Source: Paragordius varius
Lineage: Eukaryota; Nematomorpha
DNA: 64,000 bases
Reading direction: 5' to 3'
Assembly (NCBI GenBank): GCA_964247055.1
Contig: OZ176055.1
Span: 5,704,001-5,768,000, forward strand
In this document: positions 12,212 to 23,963 of the stretch, piece by piece
Position numbering within the stretch: position 1 is the first letter of the stretch
Layout: each line of letters begins with the position of its first letter
The notes under the pieces: generated by a model
What the model saw: only the letters and a program-made list of their open reading frames with translations
The model's database searches: none
Told to the model about the DNA's origin: nothing
Program-made: the position numbers and the translations under genes

Positions 12212-15200
12212 ATGGATCTCAATTGGCTTAACATTAAATTCATAATTCCTATATTTGGCTGCTGGATATTTTTGTGTAAATTTAATTTTATTCAAAGTAT
12301 CGGACCGCCTGTTTCTTCCCATTGTCAGAAATTAGGGTATCATTTTTTGTATATAACGTTTATTTTAAGCTTTAATTTTGTTATTATATTAAAGATTTCA
12401 ATCGATTAAATTTTATACTATTAATTTAATATTTTATTTTTCTGCATTGTCCAAATCATATGTTTTACCAGTTTGCCCTTTATTTTAAAATATGCTGCGT
12501 AGTTTAGTTTAGGACAAATAATTTTCATAATATAAGAGCTCATGTGTTAAATAACTTTTATGTCTTATAGGCTCACTTAATCTGTATTTATCCAAAGCAT
12601 TAAAATTTTTTTATTGGTAATTACTTAAAAATCCAGGTTAATCGTTTTAAAAATATTAATTAAAATTAAAATATTTTTATATCATTAACATATGTTAAAA
12701 TTAGCAGGTCACGGACGTTAATTAATTTTTTAGCTAAAACCATATTATTGCAAAAAGCATTGATAAAGCGGTGTTAGAATTATCTTGCATAATTAAGTTT
12801 ATATGGATAAAGTATCATAAGAAGTGTGATCAATAATCTTTAGATAAAATATGATATTATAATTCAATTATATTTCAAATATTTATCTAAAATTTTTTAA
12901 AAAGTGTTAAATTACAAAAATACAATATACTTTTTAAAAATCCAAGACGAATTTTAGCACATGGGTCTCCATATTAACCAGTTCATTTAATTGAAATGAA
13001 AATGTGTTTAAACATATATTTTTCACTTAAAAATCCAAAAATTTGTATAAGCTTACATTACAAATGTCCTTATATTTTATTCGTATGTAAAAAATAAAAT
13101 TTATTGACAACCATATTTGAATCATAGGAGCCGTTATGATTAATTAACAATAATTAAAATGTTAATTTTAATAATGCACGCATGTTTTGAATACCATATC
13201 ACTCTTACACCCTTTATAATATTAAGTTAGTGGTTACTTATTTTGATTAACTAAATTGACTTTTGTTTTAACACATTTATTCAGATATGATAAAGTGCCC
13301 TTGTTACTAATAAATATGGATGGGTTCAGCCCCAAGTATTTTGAATACCCTGAATCTAAAAACTTGACGCTGCTGGCTAGTAAAGGAGTTATGGCCCCAT
13401 ACATGAGACCCGTATATCCTACCAAAACGTTTCCCAATCTATATTCCATGGTTACGGTATATATATTTGATAAAAACATTAGAAGAACTATCTTTATTTA
13501 ATCGTTTGGTTATATTCTCTTTGAATGAAAAATTTTAGAGTTATAACCATTTTTTCCATAATATTTCCAACATATTAATTTTTATGACCCCATCCCGATT
13601 GTCTAAATACTTTTTAACTTTTAAAATTATGTTAATAGTCCTCTTTTATATTATGATAATTGCGTTTAATGTAGCGGAAAGTGTTTCAAGCTGTAAAATT
13701 TTTAGTCCACAAATGGCATTAATTGCAAAAAAAATTTTGTGAAAAAAACTAGCCGCAAGAAATTGACAAACAATATTTTATGGTGAATACTGTATTCTAA
13801 ACATTATAATGTAAAACGCATAAAAATTAGTTTTCAGCTGTCAGATATTTAAGAATTTTCATCCAAAAAAAATTATGAAACAAAATGGCTATATGTGAAT
13901 CGCATACGTAATTAATGTGTTTGAACTATATTTCGATATAAAAGAAGAATTGTCTAAATGCAATTGGATTTTTGAGATAAAATTTATAGTATTTCATAAA
14001 TTTAGTTGAATTTGTTTTTGGACATTTATATAAAAAATCCTAAAATAAGAAAACGCTCAAGTAACCCTAGATACAGTATGAGTGAGTATATACATTGCTA
14101 CTTTTTCATTAATTATTGCCAAATAGCATATGCAGCAAAGGGCAGTATAATTGGCATATAGTTATTTTTTTCACTTTTTACAATTTATTTGGCAAGAATT
14201 AATGAAAAACTAACAATTTATACTTAATCATACTGTAAATTGATTTTGATTAAACCAATTTGTACATTTTTATAGGGATTATATCCTGACAAACATGGCA
14301 TAGTAGATAATCATTTTAAGGATCCAGAAACAGGCACCGAATTTTACCACTCCAAAATTGAAACTCAAAATATCAAATGGGGAGGTGAACCAGTAAGTAC
14401 CTCTGCTTATTTATTTTTCATTTTGATAACTGTTTCATGGGAAATATTTTTTTATACTTTTTTGTTAAAAAGATTGTGTTAATTTTACCATGAACTTAGC
14501 CTGTATAATACTACAAAATTATTATCTAGAATCCATTCTCAAATAATTTTTTTGTTAAAATTTGTTAAGATTTGGGTGACGGCCAAAAAGAATGGGATAA
14601 GGATTATGGTTCGACATTGGCCAGGCTCACAAATTGTTTTTAATGGTAAAAAAATAATATATTTTAATCAAACTATTATTACCGATGTTTAATTTCTTTT
14701 TTTTCTTTCTTTCATAGGAATTGCACCAGATCCATTGTCCAAACCTGGAAGGTAAATTATATTTCAATAACATTTTTCATCAAATATATTTTGATATAAT
14801 AACATTTTTTATACTTTTTATGACCAAAAATAACTTTTTTCCCCGATTTATACCAAATAAATCAAAATTGATTAAGTATTTATAATATATAAACCAAAAA
14901 TTGTTTAATAAATTGTTTTTATAGTTAATTTCCATTCTTGATATTGTTAATTATTATTGTTACGTCCTAACACAGAACCACCAATTTAAACAATGCAAGA
15001 CTTGCTTTTGACATGTTAAAAGATGGGCGAAATTCTCCCGGTTTTATGACCCTCTATTTCAATGAACCCGATCATGCAGCCCATAAATTTGGACCTGGCT
15101 CAGCTCAAGTATAAATTATATTTGAAGACTTCTACTAAAAATTAACCAATTCTAATTTAAATTTAGTATTTATAATTAATTATTCAACTTTCAATATTTT

Positions 15201-18200
15201 TTGGATTTTTGCCATTCTTTTTTATATTCGAAACCAAAATATAGGTACGAAAAGCGATAAAAGATGTATCCATGCTAATCTCCCGAATCATTAATGCACT
15301 AAATAAACAAGGGCGTTTGGAATGCGTCAATATAATTATTGTGTCAGATCATGGTTTCTTTCTCATTTTTCATATATTTTATATTGTTTTCATAAAAACT
15401 TTAAAGATAAAAAATAAGGACTGTAATGAAAAAATCTTTTCATAAAAGACCCAATTAATAATTTCAACCCATCCATTAAAGACTATAAATATAATTAAAG
15501 TTTTACTATATAAATTAATATTATATAGGTGGATACAATACCCCTTGTAGTGGATTAGTGTTTTTAGATCAAATCGCTCAACTTGGTCACGTGTCCTTCC
15601 TCGCTGGCCCAAGTGTCATGATTTTACCCTTTAAATCCAATCGTAAATTTTTATCACATTTATATGTTTATAAAAAGTTAATATATTTCCTGAGAATAGT
15701 TATCAAGCTTTATTCTCAAACTCCAAAATATACTAAAGTTTGGACTTAAAATGTAATTTTAGGATGATATATAAATTACGGTCATATCTTAGTGATTTAT
15801 CTTTACGTTTAGTTAGCCCGACAGAAATATTTGATAAAATGCGTTGTTCTCGAGGCCCCGCTGCTGGGAAATATGAAATTTACAAAAAGACACATATGCC
15901 CAGACGGCACCATTATAGCAGTAATAATCGTATTGGGGATATTGTCGTGAAAATGCGTGAAGGTACCAACATGTTTCGGTAAAAATTTGCATAAAAATTT
16001 AAATATTAAAAATATTTCATAGTATCTTCATAAATATATATTCATGGATAACATCCTAAAAATTAAATTTATCCTATAAGTTTAGGATGAATAATGTACC
16101 ATTTTAATCTATTCAATCATTTATTCTATATTAATAAGTTTAGTCAATATCTGTATGTTACCCTTTTTAAATATTAAATTTTTAATTATATTAAAGCTTT
16201 CCCATATTTTAACGATCTTTAATGAATTATTTGAATTTATTAATTTAGTTACAGTAAAAGACCTCCTCCTTGTGAAAAGTTTAAGGGTGGACATGGTTAT
16301 GACGATGGGCTTCCACCTATGCAAGTATTTACTTTTTCTAACTTTTTATCTCACTTTCACAAGAGAACCAAACATATTTAAAAATTTACAAATTATAATA
16401 GTTTTCTAATTTTATAACTGTTTTTAAATGATAAAATTAATTAAATTCTTTTTAGTTTTATTTTCATCTATTTTATAGGGTGTATTTTTTGCGTATGGAC
16501 CAAGTTTTAAAAAGAATACCCGGATAGCTCCCTTTCAAAACATTGAACTATACAACTTGATGGCTGGTATACCCAATTATATTATTTTATAATATTATAA
16601 CCTTCAAGGTAATATACTATCTCTTTTTTAGTTATTAAGATGTTGATATTGGAAAATATTTTAATACTATGATATACCATTTACAAATTCATCCTTGAAC
16701 AATTCAAATTCACCCTCGAACAATTCAAATTCACCCTTGAACAATTCAAATTCATTCTTGAACAATTCAAATTCACCCTTAAATAAATAACATGTTTATA
16801 TATTAATATATTTTTAAAAAATAAAATTTTGTTTTAAATTAAAATAATACTGAAAAAAATAATTAATTATGCCATAAAGATATATTTTATATTAATAATG
16901 AGTTATATTAGTTCGAAAACACATAATTTATTTTTAGGGTGAATTTGAATTGTTCGAGGGTGAATTTGAATGTTCAATGGTGAATTTGAACTGTAAATAG
17001 TATATCAATATATATTACATTGATCCATGTATATAAAAAGCTTTTATCACCTATTTCTTTGTTCGCACCAATATTAAAAAATCCTTACTTATTATACATT
17101 TTCATTCCTTAGCACTCTTGGGTGTTACACCAGCTCCAAATGATGGTACTTTTGGACTATTGGCCGATGCCTTAGTAATACCTCATGAGCCCACACCACC
17201 AAGCCTTCAATCTGTCAAATATTACGAATTACTTTCAAATCAACAATTCGGTTCTCCGGCCACAACTTTTAGAAACAATAAACCGGTTCAACCAGCTGGA
17301 AGTTTTGAGGGTGGATACCCTGATGAAGGGTATTTAGATTAAATTTAGCGTTTAAGAAAATGTTTCAAACTTTATTTATCTCAAACTAAACGTTTTAGCT
17401 AAAGGTGTGTTTAAGATTATATTAGACTGTAAATTTATAAATTATAAGGATAAAATATATTTTTCACAGACACAATATATTTGATCCTTAATTTTATGAC
17501 TACAAATGTGGAATTAGTGTGTTTAGCATTTCCATTTCCTATTTTGCAAATCAAAGCGATAGGGGTAAATATTAGGGTTTAAAATATATGATTGTATTTA
17601 TAAAATTGATTTGGATTTTAAATATTTTACTGTAATTTTTTCACGTTAGTTATGAAAGTGGTGAAGAACAACACTCACCCTGGGCCAAGCGAGATCTTTT
17701 CAAGACGCTGAAAGATAAATCATTCTTCTTTCACAATGTTGAAAAACGTTCCATTTTGGATTGGTTCCGGAAAAAACCGAAAGAAAAAGACCAGACCCCA
17801 CCCCCTCAAATAAATGAGATAACTGGTAACCAATTAACAAAACATAAATATTTTATAATATCATGTTAACTTTTTTCTGCTAAGGACCCTTTTAGTCAAC
17901 AGCGCATAAAAGTTATTGAATTCTAATGATTAACATCCACATTAACTGATTTTTTAAGTACGTGCTAGTTTAGCTGTAATAATAATTACTTGGGAATACA
18001 CATGGTAATTTTGCATCATACAGCTAACTGTAGATAATAAACTTTAATTTGTTGTACTTTTTAACGAATTTCAAAAAAGATCATTTTTAACAGTTTTTAA
18101 TGGTATATTTTGTTACTTTATGAATTAACATTGGACATATATTTTTATTCTCTTTTATTTTATTTAATTTAAATTTATTAAAAAATATAAAAAATTAAGG

Positions 18201-21200
18201 TCAACGTCGGATCTTAAAAATAGAAAAATAACTCTATTGCAAATGAAGAAAGAGTTTCATTGTAAATAATTGAAATCCTACATAAAACACTTTAAAAAAA
18301 TATCATATCATTATATGAATAAAATCCAGTAATAATTTACATTTATGTAATGTAATTTAAAGAAATTTCAATTTTATAATTTTAGATATATCATATAAAG
18401 TGGATGACAAAGATGCCGGATATACCTCAGGTGAAGAGGATTATTATGGAACGGGAATGGGGGTCGGGACCGGTGGAGTCGATACAATTGATCCTAATTT
18501 AGAGGTTTCATTTTTAATATTTTGTGATTAGAAAATTATTTTTACTTAATACTAGTTTGGTTATAAAATCAGATGTGGTAAATGCATAATCTAAAATTTA
18601 CATTTAAAATTATTTAGAGCACAGTGTAGGCCGAGTAAAAATATTATCAACTTTAAACCAATCTTATTTTAAATACCCTTTAATTGCACATCTTTGTTGC
18701 TTAATTGCAATATATGAAAATTAGCTTATGAAACACGATTTTTAGATTAAACCAAAATACTTTTTTAATAAAACGGTTTTTTACTTTCAGAGAATGCAAC
18801 CCGTACCCATTGATATGGGAAAAGCAACACGAAAGCCAACATTTGATGATGATGTTCGATTGTTGCCTCCTGCAGTTTCAGATTTTGGCGGACCAACTAG
18901 TGTATCCGGTCCTTTGGCTAAATGTTGTAGCCCAGTATAAAAAATTAATTCTTATTACATTATTTAATATTTTAAATGATTTTTGATAGGATGCTTAAAT
19001 CACTTATTGAATATTCAATTTTTATATTGTGAGCTAGTATGGTAAATATTAGTAATAAGTGTTAGTCAAATATTTTATATGGATGTTAAGCCTACATTTT
19101 TTGAAATTGTTACCCTTGTAAGTCAGTTTAATTATTTCTTTACGCGATCGTAACCATATAATTTGCTTAAACCGAATTGCAGGTTCCAGGCAGTGTAAAT
19201 TTATCTCCTCTGGGCTCTAATGACCCGCCTCAAGGAAGTCCTGTTAGATCTGCCTTGGTATCTCATAGTGGCTTCGGAATTCCCAAATCATCGTTGGTCC
19301 CGCTTAGTATACTGCCTTCTACCAATTATGTGATTGGTAATTTTTACTTAATTATTAAATAATTTTTTTATGAAAGGCATTTTTGTCAAATAGATTACTT
19401 ATTTTGTTTATATAAGTTAGCCTTAATATGGTATGTAATTTTTATTATTTGATAACTAAAATACTGCAATTTAAAAGTATTCTATAGTAAACATTTATAG
19501 ATACATCTCTAACATATATTTCACTTAAATATATTGAATATATGAAAATTGTACATTTGTGCTGGCCATTTCACATTATTGTTGGTCAATTGGTAGTACA
19601 GTAGCGTATGATATAAAACAATTTTGTTTATAATTAAATGCTTTAATGTTGTAAGATAGGAATTGATTTAACCATATATTGTTTTTATCCATACACTACT
19701 GTATATTGCCAATTGACCAACAATAAGGGTAATTGGACAGCACAAAATGCATACTGTATATGGTATTAATTTAATCTAATTGCTATTTAATTAATTACGT
19801 ATAATTAATATTTATATAATTAAGGTTATGATGAGCAAAATGGTTATCCAGCTTTTGCTTCATACGTTCCCTCAGAACCTTACAGTAAAGATAATACCCC
19901 AGGGGATGGGAATTGCATTGGATTAGATGGGCGGATAGTTAGAAGTGTTGACCAACTCAATGCCTGCAAAAACCAATTGAATCTCCGTAAAAATATGATC
20001 CCAGTCGTTCCCTTGAAATTGTATCCTGGAGGTAACTTATGATTTATTTTTTATTTACTAGTTAAAAGGATAATTTTTGATTTTTTTTGTTTTTTATTGC
20101 CAACTTCTTGGACAATTATTTAAAAAGATAAAATATGGGTATAAAATCTAATAAGTTGGTGCCTAATGTTTTTTAGTCTTGCTACATTTTATAAATTAAT
20201 TAACTATGAATACATGATAAAATTAACCAAATTTGTATAATATAATTGCTTTATTATTTTAGCTGATGGCAATATTATGAGTAACGTTGTATTCGTGTAC
20301 GAAGATTTTTATAACAATATTTGGGCCCCGATAATGGCGACCATGACGAACGTAGCCTTGAAACATAAGGCCCTTTTGATTGTTGGACCAGTTTTTGATT
20401 TTGATGGAAACAATGTTAGAGATGATATGTCTTCAGTTAAAAGGTAATTTTTTTCCCCGTAAAATTAATTTTGAAAACAAAAAAAGTTAAAGATTTTACA
20501 TTTTCTAATTAAGCAGAATTGCAATATGTTTTCTAGGATTAGTGCATTAGTCATTCGACTTTATAATGAAATAAGGGTAGCCACAATAATTTCTATTTTC
20601 TTTGTTAACACTTCATTACCTTTTTCATTTTTTTGTCCTAGTTTACATTTGGGGTATTGTTCTATCAATACAGTTTTAAAAGTTATTTTAGTTGAAATTT
20701 AATTATCAAATATTGTACTTCTGTTTTAACAGTTTTGTTAATTCTAGAGAAAATTAAATGGCTCCAAAATGAAATAAACAGCTGATATTAAAATCAAAAT
20801 ATATCAAGTTTTTTCTGGTAAATGCAGCTTGAGAGCTTTTTAAAGTTAATTTACATTTTCTAACCATAATACACATTTACAGTAAAAACATTATAAGAAT
20901 ATTTGTAATAAAGATTTAAATATTAAGAGTAAAACAATGAATATTTATAAAAAGAAAAAAAACAAAGGGCCATATTGTATGTGTAAGCATTACCATGCCC
21001 ATATAATAATTACTTTTTACTATTTGTGAAAAAAAAGGAAAGGAAGGGCATTTATTGAGTATGTATATCATACCATTAGCATTACCATGCCCATTAAATA
21101 ATTATTTTTTTACTGATTATGTAATACCATACCATTACCATGCCTATATCACTGGAAAGAATAGATTTACACAAATTTTTTTTCATATCACAAGTGGGAA

Positions 21201-23963
21201 TGATAGAACCTTAATTAATACGAAGCTGCAAACAATTGTTTTGGAGCCAATTTAAAATATTTGAAATTCGACTTAAAGCAACCTTTGTTATAAAAATTAT
21301 AAAATATAAAATTTATTAAAAAATTCGTAATAAAAATGTATAAAATTATGCTCATCTATAAATTTATAAAAGTAGAAAATGCTGGCTTTGTGATCAGTTT
21401 CATGAAATCGGTATACACATTCAAATCCAAATGTCGAAAAAAGATAACCATATATGAATGCACCGACGATAGCTTCGCCCTTTTTTAATTTAGGCCTCCA
21501 GTTCGGCACCCCAAGTAAAAAACAGTTTTTTTTGAAAATAGAAGTCCTACAAAAAGCGTGTATTTTAGTTAATTTTCAGGAAAACGTGTGGGACCATTCG
21601 ATTTAAAATATGATTTTTTTACTTATTTTCGATTGCGCCAAACATAGTCGGTTCGCTTTTTTAATTTAGTCCCTCTTTTTACCCGCCTCCCCCGTAAAAT
21701 GCCATTTTTTAAAAAAAAACAAAATCCACAATAATAATTTTTTGAATCTCTTTTACGCCCAGGGTAAGAAACCGTAAAAATTCAATGAGGATTCCAGGTA
21801 TTCTCTGTTAAAAGGAAAACACTTTAGTGCATGTTTTTGTATCAGCCTTTGGGTAGGGAGCTACTCGCCTAAAACTCCAGCACCATATCATAAATGCGTT
21901 GTATTGGAGCTAATTTTCAAAAAACATAAGAAGCCATACGAGTTCAGGTAAACACATTTCTGGGGAATTTGTATAATCTCATTCTTTTTTTTAAAAAGGG
22001 ACCACAAATGATTTACTTTTTATATCCCTTAATCCTAGCTGTTTGAACATAATTTAAAATTAAACTTTTAACCATGATTTCGTAAAACGAAATTAAATCC
22101 AATGATAGTTGAATATAATAGAGACAGTTTAAATATGGTCATTTTCAAGTAAACAATATGAGCCTTTGCAAAAACCCGTAAAGAATAATAAGTCATTCTT
22201 TTTATTAATTATTTTTTTAATTATTTTTTATCTCGATTACTTCTATTTATTGCAAATTATTAATAATCCCTGAGACTACGTCGCAGCGAAGCTGACAGGG
22301 CTAGCTAATAATTAATATAATTTTAAACACCTCCGAATGAGAGTTTACGTGATGAACCACAAAAATATTAATAAAAACTATATCTATAATTGTTTTCAAT
22401 GTCTAATTTTTTTCGCTTCAAAGCAATAATTAATTAAATATTATGACAAAAATTAAATAATTTTTGAAAGACTTACGTTCTTCACATAACCGACCCATTC
22501 GAAGGTGTTCTAAATAATTTTTACCCCTAAGTGTTTTATAATAGTAAAATGTGATTTCATGAAAAGGATTTTTTATAGCATTTAGTTGAGGGATATAGGT
22601 AAGAAAACAAGCATATTTTTTAATCCTCAACCACCGCAGCTAATTGTCTTCAAATATTTTAAATAGGCTCTTAAATCAGTTGTTTGCAGCTTCATATTAT
22701 TTAAGGTTCTATCATTCCCCCTTGTGATATGAAAAAAAATTTGTGTAAATCTATTCTTTCCAGTGATATAGGCATGATAATGGTATATTACATAATCAGT
22801 AAAAAAAATAATTATTTAATGGGCATGGTAATGCTAATGTTATAATATACATACTCAATAAATGCCCTTCCTTTCCTTTTTTTCACTAATAGTAAAAAAT
22901 AATTATTATTTAATGGGCATGGTAATGCTTACACATACACTATGGCCCTTTGTTTTTTTCTTTTTATAAATATTCATTGTTTTACTCTTAATATTTAAAT
23001 CTTTATTACAAATATTCTTATTTTGTTTTTACTGTATTTGTCTGTTGCGATAGTTTTAAAAATACTAATAGTAAAAAAATGGCGGTAAAAAAGTTTGAGA
23101 TTAGGTTTTTACAATTTCACATTTTTTAATTTTTTTGTATAATGCGCCTATAAGGCTAAAGAAATCATATTTTCGTATTTGGTTTAATACCCTAAATATT
23201 TAACATATTCGAATTTCAAATCGCTCTGGGACATAAAACTATCCCAAAAAGTAATGGAATGTTAATGATTATTTATATATACTTCTATAATATATAGTTA
23301 CGTGGATAATCAAAAAATCCCAATCCCATCACACCTTTTTATCGCAACGTTTTATTGTCGTACGGGAGGCACTAATTGCGACGCACGTAATACCGTTATA
23401 AATAGCTTTTTAATTCCACATGTGCGCGAAACTGAAAATTGCGAGGTATAGTATTGAAAATTACCTAAATTTTTGTATTTTCAATAAGTTTTGCATAGGG
23501 AAAATTGTATTTAGTTCCAGTTGTTCTAAAATGTTTTTTACTTTGGTTTGTATTTTTTTAATTGGTTAAACAGTATTAATTTTATAATGATAAATGACGG
23601 ATTGATTATGTTTTTGTAATAACAGTTGTAAAATCCGTAATATAATAATAACAAGGTTAAATTTTGAATTTAAAAAACGCTACCGCGGTTTAAAACAGTT
23701 TTTAAAAAGTTGTTGATCCGGACTTGGTTTTACATAAATGTTTTCACATGTATTTCCTTCAATTAGCATTTGTTACATATTTTTTAATTATTTTTGTGTT
23801 CATGCTTTTTTAGACGCCAGATGAATACTTTAGAAAGCATTATATTCGGGTGAAAGATATCGAACAATTGACAGGCCTTAACTTTTTCCTCAAATATCCT
23901 GAACACGATCGAATCAAGCTAACTACCCATTTTTACCTTAATTTGGATAAGAAAAAAACATAG
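12212..23963 (+). CDS. Ectonucleotide pyrophosphatase/phosphodiesterase (ENPP family)
   Basis: Twenty exons: 12212-12336, 13285-13456, 14276-14392, 14570-14645, 14718-14751, 14976-15108, 15245-15353, 15529-about 15676, 15763-15978, 16255-16324, 16479-16566, 17113-17329, 17650-17825, 18386-18504, 18791-18934, 19183-19336, 19825-20031, 20263-20443, 23298-23445, 23814-23963; about 920 residues. Residues about 9-27 form a signal anchor. Catalytic residues by ENPP homology: Asp54 (NMDGF), nucleophile Thr90 (PTKTFPN), Asp207 and His211 (NEPDHAAHKFG), Asp254/His255 (VSDHG), and a later GGHGYD. A Pro/Gly-rich linker of about 200 residues precedes the nuclease-like domain (VGPVFDFDGNN). ENPP enzymes cleave extracellular nucleotides or phosphodiesters. 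No somatomedin-B repeats are seen. The exon 8/9 junction is uncertain: the first donor (after 15642) is out of phase, the one after 15676 keeps frame. Confidence 0.92.
16677..17000. mobile_element. TA-flanked foldback MITE with 21-bp subterminal arrays (copy 1)
   Basis: Ends CCATTTAC and GTAAATAG are flanked by TA. Just inside each end lie tandem 21-bp units with core GAACAATTCAAATTC: four or more on the left and three, inverted, on the right. The two arrays make the arms of a foldback around an AT-rich centre. A second copy is at 36794-37107. The element lies in intron 11 of the ENPP-like gene and has no coding capacity. Confidence 0.85.
19551..19754. mobile_element. Foldback MITE (family also at 34722-35091)
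   Basis: The left arm reads GTACATTTGTGCTGG, then TTATTGTTGGTCAATTGG and CAGTAGCGTATG; the right arm is its inverted copy (CATACACTACTG, CCAATTGACCAACAATAA, GGACAGCAC). The loop is short. It is non-coding and sits in intron 16 of the ENPP-like gene. The superfamily is unassigned. Confidence 0.75.
20880..23034. mobile_element. Tc1-like non-autonomous element with about 390-bp TIRs
   Basis: It begins CAGTAAAAAC and ends GTTTTTACTG, with TA duplicated on each side (20878-20879, 23035-23036), as for the Tc1 group. The arms, about 20880-21268 and 22648-23034, match strongly in inverted orientation over their whole length, including GGGCATGGTAATGC and AGGAAAGGAAGGGCAT. The interior holds a Helitron (21355-22308) and about 340 bp of other DNA with no recognisable transposase. 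It is inserted in the TTAA MITE at 20609-23261. Confidence 0.85.
21355..22308 (+). mobile_element. Non-autonomous Helitron nested in the Tc1-like element
   Basis: The 5' end is A|TCTATAAATTTATAAAAG and the 3' end is a GTCGCAGCGAAGCTGAC short hairpin followed by AGGGCTAGCTAA|T, fitting the Helitron rule (5' TC, 3' hairpin then CTRR, host A/T). The body aligns with the inverse of the copy at 53332-55857 but is shorter, about 950 bp against 2.5 kb, mainly through loss of tandem units. No Rep/helicase coding region is present. Confidence 0.85.

Larger units (their letters stand above)
20609..23261 (+). mobile_element. TTAA-flanked MITE interrupted by a second transposon
   Basis: TTAA stands at 20605-20608 and at 23262-23265. 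The left end CACTTCATTACC and right end GGTAATGGAATG-like sequence (AAAAAGTAATGGAATG) are inverted copies. The segments 20609-20879 and 23035-23261 align in order with the uninterrupted copy at 28810-29356. The missing join falls at ACATTTA/TTTG, where a 2.15-kb Tc1-like element has inserted. TTAA targets are the mark of piggyBac-type transposition; no transposase is present. It lies in the ENPP intron 20444-23297. Confidence 0.85.

Noticed and set aside
16680-16990. Spaced short repeats that look CRISPR-like
   Set aside because: The units are contiguous 21-mers without unique spacers, inverted between the two arms, and the setting is a metazoan intron; it is a MITE.
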